A stretch of DNA of 12,172 nt from DAOUKH01 sp034420775 (GCA_034420775.1 DAOUKZ010000004.1:1-12172), one strand, 5' to 3'; shown: positions 1-6,017, counted from the stretch's first letter. Notes: generated from the letters alone by a model not told the origin. A program made the numbers and translations.

Positions 1-455
1 ACGGCAACCCCATGTTCGAGCTCTACCCCGCCAAGCACGTGCTCGACCCTCAGACGGTGGCCGCCCACGACGGGATGACCTCGGTCAACAGCGCGCTGTC
101 CATCGATCTGACGGGGCAGATCGCCGCGGAGTCGCTGGGGCCGGCGTTGGTCAGCGGGACGGGCGGACATCTCGCCTTCGCCATCGGCGCGTCGCTCGCC
201 AGGGGCGGCAAGTACATCACGGTGATGCCCTCGACGGCCCGCGGGGGGACGGTCTCCCGCATCACACCCCAATTCGAGCCCGGGGTCATCGTGACCGTGC
301 CGCGAACGCTGGCGCACTACGTGGTCACGGAGCATGGCGTCGCCGACCTGAAGGGGCGGACGCAACGGCAGCGGGCCGAGGCGCTCATCGAGGTCGCGCA
401 TCCCGACTTCAGGAGCGAGCTGCGCGCCGCGGCCCGGCGCTTCTTCTGGCCCTAG
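1..455 (+). CDS. Acetyl-CoA hydrolase/CoA-transferase family protein, 3' part only
   Basis: The reading frame is open from the window's left edge (codon phase starting at base 3) to TAG at 453-455, so only about the last 150 residues are present. The residues read as the C-terminal acetyl-CoA hydrolase/transferase domain: a segment with NSALSIDLTGQ, then GTGGHLAF, then MPSTA, and near the end VVTEHGVADLKGR and AHPDFR, all typical of this family (acetate or 4-hydroxybutyrate CoA-transferases and succinyl-CoA:acetate CoA-transferases). These enzymes move CoA between acyl-CoA and a free acid through a glutamyl-CoA intermediate. The catalytic Glu lies upstream and cannot be checked. The next gene, an acyl-CoA dehydratase-like protein, starts 38 bases downstream on the same strand, consistent with a shared acyl-CoA pathway. 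Family assignment is firm; the substrate is unknown. Confidence 0.9.
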   Translation, partial: GNPMFELYPAKHVLDPQTVAAHDGMTSVNSALSIDLTGQIAAESLGPALVSGTGGHLAFAIGASLARGGKYITVMPSTARGGTVSRITPQFEPGVIVTVPRTLAHYVVTEHGVADLKGRTQRQRAEALIEVAHPDFRSELRAAARRFFWP

Positions 456-493
456 CGGCCGGGACGCTAAGACGATCGGAATTGGAGGCAACC

Positions 494-1663
494 ATGACGG
501 AGCGACAAGGCGTGCTGGTGGAAGGCACGATCAACGAGGCGGCACTGGAGGTCTTTCGCTCGCGGGTGGGGGCGCGGTTGCGCATACCGAACGTCTTCAA
601 TGAGCATGTGACGCCGGAGGCGATCCGGAAGTTCGTCAACGGCATCGGCGACACGAACCCGCTGTACCTCGACGCCGACTATGCGGCGGGAACGCGGTTC
701 GGTTCGCTTCCCGCGCCGCAGAACTGGGTCTATAGCGTCTTCCCGACGTGGGTGCTCCAGGGGCTCCCCGGCGTGCACGCCTTTCATTCGGGCAACGATT
801 GGGAGTTCTACCGGCCGATGCTGGCCGGCGACAAGATCACGCCGGAGTCCGACTTCACCGGCTTCGAGGAGAAGCAGAGCAGGTTCGCCGGGCGGTTCAT
901 CATGGAGTACCAGGAGGCCCGCTACCGTAACCAGCGCGACGAATTAGTCGCCAAGGCCAAGACCTGGCTCGTCCGCGCCGAACGCCCCGCCGCCCGCAAG
1001 CAAGGGAAGTACAGCCAGACGGTCCTCCCGCACCCTTGGACCAATGACGAGTTGGAGGCAATCCAGGAGGAGACGCTTGCCGAGCGGCCGCGCGGCGGCG
1101 AGGTCCGCTACTGGGAAGATGTCGAGGTCGGCGACGAGTTGCCGCCCATCATCAAGGGTCCGCTGGGAGTGACCGACATCGTGGCGTACTGCGTCGGTGC
1201 GGCGCCGGTGCAGATCATGGCGCACGGCTCGGCGCTCCGTGAGTATGCCCGCCATCCCGCGTGGGCCTTCCGCGATCCCGAGACGAACGCGCTGGAGCCG
1301 GTCTACGGGGTGCACTACAACAAGCAGGCGGCGAAGTCGGCGGGGCTCCCCTTCCCGTACGACGCCGGCGCCCAGCGTCACGCCTGGCAGATCCAGCTCT
1401 TCCTCAATTGGATGGGGGACGAGGGCTGGCTCAAGCGCAACTACGGCGAGTACCGCAACTTTGTCTATCTATCGGACGCCGTGCGATTCACGGGCAAGGT
1501 CGTCAAGAAGTACGTCGATGACGACGGCGAGACGGTGGTGGACATCGAAACGTCGGCGGTGAACCAGCGGGGTGACAACGTGCTGCCCTGCAGCGGGACG
1601 GTGGCCCTGCCCTCGCGTGAGCGGGAGACGTGGCCGCTGGCGCACCGGCTGCCTTCGCCGTAG
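494..1663 (+). CDS. MaoC-like double hot-dog acyl dehydratase family protein
   Basis: A 389-residue protein. I start it at ATG 494 because GGAGG at 484-488 lies 5 bases before it; a TTG at 482 is also in frame but overlaps that ribosome binding site. The N-terminal half (about residues 25-160) resembles a MaoC-type FAS1-like dehydratase domain, with GIGDTNPLY near residue 50. The C-terminal half (about 195-380) is a second hot-dog domain beginning YWEDVEVGDELPP, the usual opening of MaoC domains. Such proteins hydrate or dehydrate acyl-CoA thioesters. In the family motif GDxNPxH the His is catalytic; here the first copy ends in Tyr (GDTNPLY) and the second copy is not recognisable (GAAPVQIMAH). 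The catalytic residues are therefore unclear and the substrate unknown. It probably forms an operon with the CoA-transferase upstream. It ends 6 bases before the convergent TSUP gene, with no clear terminator between them. Confidence 0.82.
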   Translation: MTERQGVLVEGTINEAALEVFRSRVGARLRIPNVFNEHVTPEAIRKFVNGIGDTNPLYLDADYAAGTRFGSLPAPQNWVYSVFPTWVLQGLPGVHAFHSGNDWEFYRPMLAGDKITPESDFTGFEEKQSRFAGRFIMEYQEARYRNQRDELVAKAKTWLVRAERPAARKQGKYSQTVLPHPWTNDELEAIQEETLAERPRGGEVRYWEDVEVGDELPPIIKGPLGVTDIVAYCVGAAPVQIMAHGSALREYARHPAWAFRDPETNALEPVYGVHYNKQAAKSAGLPFPYDAGAQRHAWQIQLFLNWMGDEGWLKRNYGEYRNFVYLSDAVRFTGKVVKKYVDDDGETVVDIETSAVNQRGDNVLPCSGTVALPSRERETWPLAHRLPSP

Positions 1664-1668
1664 CGGCG

Positions 1669-2448
1669 TCAGAGGACACGGGCGCCCGACAGGATCACCA
1701 GCAGGCCCAACGCGGGACGCATCACGCGGTCGGGCGCAACGACGGCGAGCCGTGCCCCGATGAGGACGCCGGGAATCGAGCCCGCGAGCAGGTTGCCGGC
1801 GAGGCTCCAGTCGACGTTGCCGACGCCCCAGTGGCCGGCAGAGGCCACGCCGGCGAGGACCATGGCGTGGAAGATGTCCGTGCCCACGATCCGGTTCATG
1901 GGCAAGGGATAGAAGAGCGAGAGCACAGGCACGACGAGCGCGCCGCTTCCAATCGAGGTCACGCCCACCAGGAAGCCGACGCCAACCCCGAGTAGCACGG
2001 TAAACCGGACCCGCTTGTCGAACGGCACGAAGAAGCGGACGTCGGTGCGCTCCTTCTGGCCCTCGCGCCGGTCGAGGAGCGGCCGGGCGATCATCAAGAC
2101 GCCCGCGACGACCAGTGTGACGCCGAGGACGGTGCGGACCACGCCGGTGGCATCGAGGTCGTTCTTGTCCAGCAACGCGACAAGCCCGACGCCGCCCAAG
2201 GCGGCGGGAATGCTTCCCAGGCCCAGATAGAAGGCCAGCCGGTAGCTGATGGTCTCCTGGCGCGCGTGTTGAACGGACCCGAAAAGCTTGGTCGCCGCGT
2301 TGAAGACGAGGTCGGTGCCCACGGCGATGAGCGGGTTCGTCTTGAAGATGACGATCAGCGCCGGGGTGAGAAGGGAACCCCCGCCTATGCCGGTCAGGCC
2401 GATAAGCACGCCGACGATGAGGCCGAGGAGAGCGAGATCGAAGTCCAT
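1669..2448 (-). CDS. TauE/SafE (TSUP) family membrane anion exporter
   Basis: A 259-residue, very hydrophobic protein with about seven to eight membrane segments. It has the two-fold internal repeat of the TSUP family: GLTGIGGGSLLTPAL at residues 18-32 and a related TSIGSGALVVPVL at 164-176, each at the start of a half. Family members move sulfite, sulfoacetate, taurine-derived or other organic anions across the inner membrane. A charged loop around residues 125-147 separates the halves. Length matches the family. The start at ATG 2448 has no obvious Shine-Dalgarno sequence. A promoter-like pair lies just upstream. It is not next to sulfur genes, although a sulfite-oxidase-like gene lies about 7 kb away; a functional link is speculation. 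The substrate cannot be deduced. Confidence 0.9.
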   Translation of the reverse strand: MDFDLALLGLIVGVLIGLTGIGGGSLLTPALIVIFKTNPLIAVGTDLVFNAATKLFGSVQHARQETISYRLAFYLGLGSIPAALGGVGLVALLDKNDLDATGVVRTVLGVTLVVAGVLMIARPLLDRREGQKERTDVRFFVPFDKRVRFTVLLGVGVGFLVGVTSIGSGALVVPVLSLFYPLPMNRIVGTDIFHAMVLAGVASAGHWGVGNVDWSLAGNLLAGSIPGVLIGARLAVVAPDRVMRPALGLLVILSGARVL

Positions 2449-2489
2449 GAGTGGTGGGCGCGCGAAGTCGGCGCCGGCCCCTGATAGAA

Positions 2490-2518
2490 ATTGTAGGTCA
2501 GGGAAAACGGGGCCACAA
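2490..2518 (-). promoter_or_regulatory. Putative sigma70-type promoter of the TSUP gene
   Basis: Reading the minus strand, TTGTGG (2518-2513) and TACAAT (2495-2490) are separated by 17 bases. The -10 matches 5 of 6 consensus bases and the -35 only 3. Predicted start of transcription is near 2483, giving a leader of about 35 bases before ATG 2448. It is back to back with the promoter of the small gene at 2613. Confidence 0.45.
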
Positions 2519-2552
2519 GCGAACGGATTTTGAAATTGGAGGGCTCAGGGGG

Positions 2553-2602
2553 TTGACAAGTGGATTTCGGGTGCTATAAGTATAAGTACCAACTTGTACT
2601 TA
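2553..2602 (+). promoter_or_regulatory. Promoter and palindromic operator-like site of the small gene at 2613
   Basis: TTGACA (2553-2558, a perfect -35) is followed after 16 bases by TATAAG (2575-2580), and TATAAG is repeated directly at 2581-2586. Overlapping the expected transcription start is an inverted repeat, TAAGTAC (2583-2589) and GTACTTA (2596-2602), with a 6-base spacer. A dyad at this position could hold a repressor or form a small 5' hairpin next to the AGGAGG ribosome site at 2602-2607. The promoter call is strong; the operator role is inference. Confidence 0.65.
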
Positions 2603-2612
2603 GGAGGTCGCT

Positions 2613-2837
2613 ATGGCCGCCGTGGCAGAGAACAGAAACGTGCAACGGGCACTCGCGATGATGGAGCGCGACCTCAAGCAGGCCGCCATCGAATACCAGA
2701 CGTACGGGGCGCGACGGGGTCGGTTCGAGGAACTCCAGAACGCCCACCGGACCTTCAGCGCAGGGCTCTTCCCCAAGCCGACATCCGTGATGCCGGTGGG
2801 TGCAACGCGCGTGGCCGCCGAGCGCCGCGCCGCATAG
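2613..2837 (+). CDS. Small hypothetical protein, 74 residues
   Basis: ATG 2613 is preceded by AGGAGG at 2602-2607 with 5-base spacing, under a near-consensus promoter, so this is very probably a real, well expressed gene. I do not recognise the family. The first 50 residues look helical and charged (MMERDLKQAAIEYQTYGARRGRFEELQNAHRTF in outline, residues 16-48), and the last 25 are Ala/Arg-rich and probably disordered. There is no signal peptide, membrane segment or cysteine. It stands alone: the TSUP gene diverges upstream and the next gene has its own -10. A hairpin lies 58 bases after its stop. The palindrome over its transcription start suggests regulated expression. Confidence 0.7.
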   Translation: MAAVAENRNVQRALAMMERDLKQAAIEYQTYGARRGRFEELQNAHRTFSAGLFPKPTSVMPVGATRVAAERRAA

Positions 2838-2894
2838 TCCAGGACGACGTTCGTTTCCAGGGCGCCCGGAAATCCCAGGCGCCCGCGTCTAGAA

Positions 2895-2910
2895 GGCCCC
2901 TGCGGGGGCC
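2895..2910 (+). terminator. Weak hairpin downstream of the small gene
   Basis: GGCCCC (2895-2900) and GGGGCC (2905-2910) can form a 6-bp GC stem with a TGCG loop. No T-run follows on the plus strand, so it is at best a weak or factor-assisted terminator. It lies just before the TATAAT of the next gene. Confidence 0.3.
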
Positions 2911-2913
2911 TCA

Positions 2914-2922
2914 TGCTATAAT
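2914..2922 (+). promoter_or_regulatory. Extended -10 promoter of the MerR/RAM regulator
   Basis: TGCTATAAT at 2914-2922 is a perfect extended -10 element (TGnTATAAT). No good -35 is present 17 bases upstream, where the GC hairpin sits; extended -10 promoters do not need one. Predicted transcription start is about 2929, giving a leader near 35 bases to the TTG start at 2964. Confidence 0.6.
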
Positions 2923-2963
2923 CCCCCGACTCTCCATGGCGGGTTGCTGGCGGGGCATAGAGC

Positions 2964-3704
2964 TTGGATCTGAAAGATGTCCTGCGCCAAGTCCCCGGAC
3001 TCAACCGGCGGTTTGTCTACTATCTCGAGTCCCAGGGCTACATCCGGCCCAAGCGGCTTCCCAAGCGGCGCATCGACCGCCGCGACTACAGCGACGATGA
3101 CGTCGCGGTCGTCCGGGAGACGTGGCGCTACTACTCGCGCGGCCTCTCGCTTCAGGCTGCGGCCCGACTCGCCACGACATCCGAACGGCTCGCGGCCTAC
3201 GTGGGCCTCTCGGCCCCGGCCGGCACGGAACGGCAGGTCATCGGGCGGGTTGCCGAGGCCAACGACGCCGTCGAAGCGGCCGCCGTCTATGCGGACGACT
3301 TCAACATCATGGTCAAGCTGCTCGTCCGACGGGATGAGGACGTCTACGAGTTCGCCGCGCCGCTCCTGGCCGAAGGAGCCGTCGAGCGGGCACCGCGGTT
3401 GTGGAACGTGGAGCCCGCGCTCGCGCGCGCGGCCCCAAACGGAGGCCCAACGGACATGATGGCGTATCTTTTGATCAAGGCCCCGGGCAAGGACGTCGCC
3501 GAGGTGCTTCGCCGCCTCGAACAGATCGAGCAGGTCGTCGAGGCCGGCGCGGTCTATGGCGAGTCCGACATCATCGCGCGGGTTGAAGCACCCTCGCAGG
3601 AGATGCTCGACCACGTGGTGATGGAACAGCTGCACGAGATCGAGGCCGTCGAGTCGACGCGCACCTACATCGTCGTCGGTGGGACGCGCTGGGTCCGCGA
3701 CTAG
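2964..3704 (+). CDS. MerR-type HTH regulator with two Lrp/AsnC-like RAM domains
   Basis: A 246-residue protein starting at TTG 2964. No in-frame ATG precedes the HTH, and the start follows the promoter by about 35 bases. Residues 1-70 read as a MerR-like winged helix (PGLNRRFVYYLESQGYI, then RRDYSDDDV), missing the usual first few residues. Residues about 80-150 resemble a degenerate RAM (Lrp/AsnC ligand-binding) fold, containing VYADDFNIMVKLLV. Residues about 165-240 are a clear RAM domain: AYLLIKAPGKDVAEVLRRL, GAVYGESDIIARVEA and a C-terminal TRTYIVVGG strand. RAM domains bind amino acids or similar small effectors and drive oligomerisation, so this is probably an effector-sensing DNA-binding regulator. 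Ligand and targets are not shown. It is monocistronic and converges on the peroxiredoxin gene 18 bases downstream. Confidence 0.8.
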   Translation: MDLKDVLRQVPGLNRRFVYYLESQGYIRPKRLPKRRIDRRDYSDDDVAVVRETWRYYSRGLSLQAAARLATTSERLAAYVGLSAPAGTERQVIGRVAEANDAVEAAAVYADDFNIMVKLLVRRDEDVYEFAAPLLAEGAVERAPRLWNVEPALARAAPNGGPTDMMAYLLIKAPGKDVAEVLRRLEQIEQVVEAGAVYGESDIIARVEAPSQEMLDHVVMEQLHEIEAVESTRTYIVVGGTRWVRD

Positions 3705-3722
3705 CTGCTTCGGACGGCGCGC

Positions 3723-4211
3723 CTAACCCAGTCGTTGGAGCGAAGCGAGCATCACGTCGCTCGTTGGGATGTCGAACTGGTGCGAGGCGCGGTAGATGAA
3801 CCGCACGTCCCCGGTGCGGTCGATCAGCACCGCGGCGGGGTGCGCAATGTTCCAGGCGTCATACGAGATCCGGTTGTGGACGCCGTACTGCTTGATGACG
3901 GACCGTTCGCCGTCGATGAGCAAGGAGACCCGCTGGGGGTTCGCGGCGAGCCACCGCTCGGCGGAGCGCCAGCTCTGGGAGGAAACGGCGAAGACGCGCA
4001 CGCTGGCGGCTTCGTAATGTGGGGCGTCGCGGCTCAACTGAGCCAGCCATCGGCGGCAGTTGGGTCATATCGTCCCGCGCAGGAAGACGAGCATGACGGC
4101 GCCCTCGGCGAGCTCGTCGGCGAGGCGCATCTCTCCGCCGCCGGCGATGGGGAGCGTGAAGTCGGGCGCGCGGTCGCCCTCGCGGAGGGTGGCGGTGTAG
4201 TCGCGTCCCAT
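3723..4211 (-). CDS. Selenocysteine-containing peroxiredoxin-like (AhpC/TSA, thioredoxin-fold) protein, TGA read through
   Basis: ATG at 4211-4209 (AAGGGAG 9 bases upstream) opens a frame running to TAG at 3725-3723, interrupted only by TGA at 4067-4065. Read through, it gives 162 residues. Before the TGA is a peroxiredoxin start: EGDRAPDFTLP near residues 11-21, then MLVFLRGTI. After it, in the same frame, come PNCRRWLAQLSRD, a strand with VRVFAVSSQS, and the late segment HPAAVLIDRTGDVRFIYR. The family motif is RGxWCPxC; here the TGA replaces the first Cys, giving U49-P50-N51-C52, and the Trp before it is Ile. Such proteins reduce peroxides or disulfides in the cytoplasm; Sec49 would be the attacking residue and Cys52 the resolving one. 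It lies 20 bases after the phosphoglycerate mutase gene, so the two are likely co-transcribed. A pseudogene or base error (TGC to TGA) is the alternative, but a hairpin follows the TGA. Confidence 0.8.
4035..4067 (-). promoter_or_regulatory. Candidate bacterial SECIS hairpin at the in-frame TGA
   Basis: On the minus strand the TGA (4067-4065) and two C's are followed by CAACTG (4062-4057), which pairs perfectly with CAGTTG (4040-4035). Inside, CC pairs with GG (4056-4055 with 4044-4043) and GCC with GGC (4054-4052 with 4048-4046). This leaves the apical loop GAT (4051-4049), a single bulged T at 4045 and a CT bulge at 4042-4041: 11 base pairs in all. A G at the start of the apical loop and a nearby bulged U are features of known bacterial SECIS elements. 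In E. coli fdhF the bulge is on the 5' arm, whereas here it is on the 3' arm. The fold is by eye, not computed. Confidence 0.55.
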
Positions 4212-4231
4212 GATCAGCCGCTCCCTTTGGC

Positions 4232-5560
4232 CTAGAACGTGAAGGGGGTCACGCGTTTCGGGCGGTAGAGACCGCCGCCGGGGACGGCCCGCCACCCGAT
4301 GACGTTCGTGCGCTCGGTCTGACTGAGCAAGATGTTCATGAAGTCGGTGCCCCGCACCAATCCCAGGCCCCCGAGGGCGCCGGCGCGTTCGCTGAACGAC
4401 GTCACGTCGTCGCGGAGGGCGTTGCGGCCCGAGATCACGAGGGGGACCGGCTCGCCGGAGTGCTGGTCGTGGAAGCGGCCGGGGACGAGGTCGCCGGAGA
4501 CGACGCTCGGCGTGCAGTGATCGGCGGTGACCACGGTCACGACGTCCGGATCGCGCAGCACGCCCTCGCGCAGCGCCTCCATGCCCCGGTCCAGGGCTTC
4601 GATGGCGTCGCGTTTCTTTTCGGGTTCGGCCATGTGGGCGGTCGCGTCGGGCTCCTTGGTGTGGATGTGGACGAAGTCGTAGCCGCCCTTCAAGAAGGTT
4701 GCCGCCTGAGCGAGGCGGGCGCGGAGGTCGCCCTCGGTATCGTGCTCTTCTTCCTCCCAAGTCTCCATGCCGAGCTCGCGGGCGACGCCGATCAGGATTT
4801 CCTCGGAGGTCAGGGTGACGGCTTTGAAGCCGTAGCGTTCCTCGAACGAGGAGAGGAGCGTTCGCTGTCCGGCCCACTTGGGGAGGAGAAAGTTCATCGG
4901 CAGCTCGCCGCGTTCGGCGCGCCGGCTGTTGACGGGATGGTCGTGGAGGACGCCGTGCGCCCATCGGAGATAGGCGTTGACGGCATCCGCCGTCCGGGCC
5001 GCCGCCGCAGGATCGTCGGATGCGTCCATGGGTTGGGCCGCGATGACGGGCAGGTCGGTCCCGAGCGGGTCGCAGTCGGTGACGGCGTCGCTGACGCCGC
5101 CGCGCAGGAAGAGGACGCCCTCGGTGGCGCCGGTGTAGACGAGCTCGATCTCGATGCCGTCGTGCGAGAAGCTGCGGACGGCCTCGGCAAGCGCCGAGGA
5201 TTCCTCCTCCGGCGCCTTCATCATGCGTTGGACCAACGAGCCGCTGCCGTTCGCGCGCTCGACGCTCGCGAAACGGGTCAGGCTGACGACCTCGCCCGGC
5301 TGGGGGACGACGCCGCGGGCCACGGCGTGGAAGACGGCGCGTCCGGGCAGCTCGTCGTAGCGGTAGCCGAAGAGTAGGGCGTGGCCGACCGGAGTGCCCG
5401 CGGCGACGCCGGGGCCGACGGAGGTGAAGAGCCCGTTGATCCCCTGCGCCGCGATGGCGTCGAGGTTGGGCGTGTGGGCGGCCTCAAGAGGAGTCCGCCC
5501 CCCGAACTGCGGAACGGGGCGGTCGCCGAGTCCGTCGAGGGTGATGACCAACGCTTTCAT
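4232..5560 (-). CDS. apgM: Cofactor-independent phosphoglycerate mutase, archaeal type (alkaline phosphatase superfamily)
   Basis: A 442-residue protein of the archaeal-type 2,3-bisphosphoglycerate-independent phosphoglycerate mutase family, which interconverts 3- and 2-phosphoglycerate in glycolysis and gluconeogenesis. Visible motifs: ITLDGLGDRP with metal-ligand Asp9; GGRTPLEAAHTPNLD (20-34); a KEPDATAH segment (302-309); TADHCTP (345-351); HDQHSGEPVPL (364-374). These cover the superfamily metal sites. One oddity: the nucleophile region normally reads GSDxAH, with Ser attacking phosphate. Here it is GTPVGH (55-60), so Thr takes the Ser place and the Asp is missing. Another phosphatase-superfamily activity is therefore possible. 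ATG 5560 has only a weak AGGG upstream. It is the first gene of an operon with the peroxiredoxin-like selenoprotein. Confidence 0.82.
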   Translation of the reverse strand: MKALVITLDGLGDRPVPQFGGRTPLEAAHTPNLDAIAAQGINGLFTSVGPGVAAGTPVGHALLFGYRYDELPGRAVFHAVARGVVPQPGEVVSLTRFASVERANGSGSLVQRMMKAPEEESSALAEAVRSFSHDGIEIELVYTGATEGVLFLRGGVSDAVTDCDPLGTDLPVIAAQPMDASDDPAAAARTADAVNAYLRWAHGVLHDHPVNSRRAERGELPMNFLLPKWAGQRTLLSSFEERYGFKAVTLTSEEILIGVARELGMETWEEEEHDTEGDLRARLAQAATFLKGGYDFVHIHTKEPDATAHMAEPEKKRDAIEALDRGMEALREGVLRDPDVVTVVTADHCTPSVVSGDLVPGRFHDQHSGEPVPLVISGRNALRDDVTSFSERAGALGGLGLVRGTDFMNILLSQTERTNVIGWRAVPGGGLYRPKRVTPFTF

Positions 5561-5586
5561 AGTTGTGGCCCTGCGGGCGTCGCCTC

Positions 5587-5592
5587 AGTATA
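5587..5592 (-). promoter_or_regulatory. Possible -10 element for the phosphoglycerate mutase operon
   Basis: TATACT (5592-5587, minus strand; 5 of 6 consensus) lies about 27 bases before the start codon. The hexamer 17 bases further upstream, TCTTAT, is a poor -35, so the call is tentative. It lies just after the terminator of the small upstream gene, which supports a fresh start of transcription here. Confidence 0.35.
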
Positions 5593-5611
5593 GCCCTTGG
5601 AGTCTCGGCAT

Positions 5612-5640
5612 AAGAAAACCCGCCGGCTGGGACCGGCGGG
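5612..5640 (-). terminator. Rho-independent terminator of the 88-residue gene
   Basis: A perfect 8-bp GC stem, CCCGCCGG (5619-5626) with CCGGCGGG (5633-5640) and a 6-base loop, is followed on the minus strand by TTTTCTTA. It begins 26 bases after the stop of the 5667-5933 gene. It separates that gene from the phosphoglycerate mutase operon. In the other direction only a short CTTTC follows. Confidence 0.85.
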
Positions 5641-5666
5641 CTTTCGACGTGACGAATGGAAGGGTT

Positions 5667-5933
5667 CTAGTAGCCGGGGCGCCGTGAGGCCTCCAGGATC
5701 GCGTGGGCCTGGTCGCCGACGCCGGAATTCACGCAGTCGGTGAGGTTGGCGTAGATGGCGCGGGAGATCAGCTTTCGCTCGAGATCGTCCTGCTCCTCGC
5801 GCTGCATAAACTCCTCTTGCTGGCGCAGCAAGGACTGCATGCGGTCGAGGAAATGGACCTGGAGGTCGGTCAGACCGTCCCGGCTGAGCTTCGTTTCATG
5901 AAGCTGAGAGGCGTTCTCGAGTTTCTCGGACAT
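5667..5933 (-). CDS. Small helical hypothetical protein, 88 residues
   Basis: ATG 5933 is preceded by AGGAGG with good spacing, has a TATAAT upstream and ends in a clear terminator, so it is a complete single-gene unit. I do not recognise the family. The sequence is acidic/basic and almost wholly helical: about residues 22-60 (LTDLQVHFLDRMQSLLRQQ, then EEFMQREEQDDLERK) suggest a coiled coil or helical hairpin. One Cys lies near the C-terminus (NLTDCVNSG). No signal or membrane segment is present. It sits directly downstream of dnaK in the place where grpE or dnaJ often lies. It is too short for GrpE and shows none of GrpE's motifs; a role in stress response would be a guess. Confidence 0.75.
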   Translation of the reverse strand: MSEKLENASQLHETKLSRDGLTDLQVHFLDRMQSLLRQQEEFMQREEQDDLERKLISRAIYANLTDCVNSGVGDQAHAILEASRRPGY

Positions 5934-5965
5934 CTGGAAGCACCTCCTATGACAGCGTACGGCAG

Positions 5966-5971
5966 ATTATA
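5966..5971 (-). promoter_or_regulatory. -10 element of the 88-residue gene
   Basis: A perfect TATAAT (5971-5966, minus strand) lies 32 bases before ATG 5933. No convincing -35 is seen at 16-18 bases upstream. It implies the small gene can be transcribed apart from dnaK. Confidence 0.5.
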
Positions 5972-6017
5972 CGGTACCGGCGCAATGGTTGTATTTCCGG
6001 CATGTTTCAAAACCGCG

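Noticed and set aside
2916..3635. Large minus-strand frame opposite the MerR/RAM gene
   Set aside because: A GC-rich shadow of the regulator. The plus-strand frame has clear domains and a promoter.
3723..4037. The 104-residue frame as a separate gene starting at TTG 4037
   Set aside because: It begins inside a thioredoxin fold, lacks the active site and is in the same frame as the segment upstream of the TGA. It is better read as the second part of one protein.
4065..4964. Long minus-strand open frame across the phosphoglycerate mutase gene
   Set aside because: Its upstream part is Arg/Pro-rich, out of frame with apgM and without family features. Only its last 48 residues, from ATG 4211, are real: they are the N-terminus of the peroxiredoxin before the TGA.
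4460..5377. 305-residue plus-strand frame opposite apgM
   Set aside because: Antisense shadow with repetitive Gly/Val/Asp content and no recognisable motifs.
5667..5933. The small gene after dnaK as a truncated grpE
   Set aside because: Too short and without GrpE motifs. The full set of expression signals shows it is complete.
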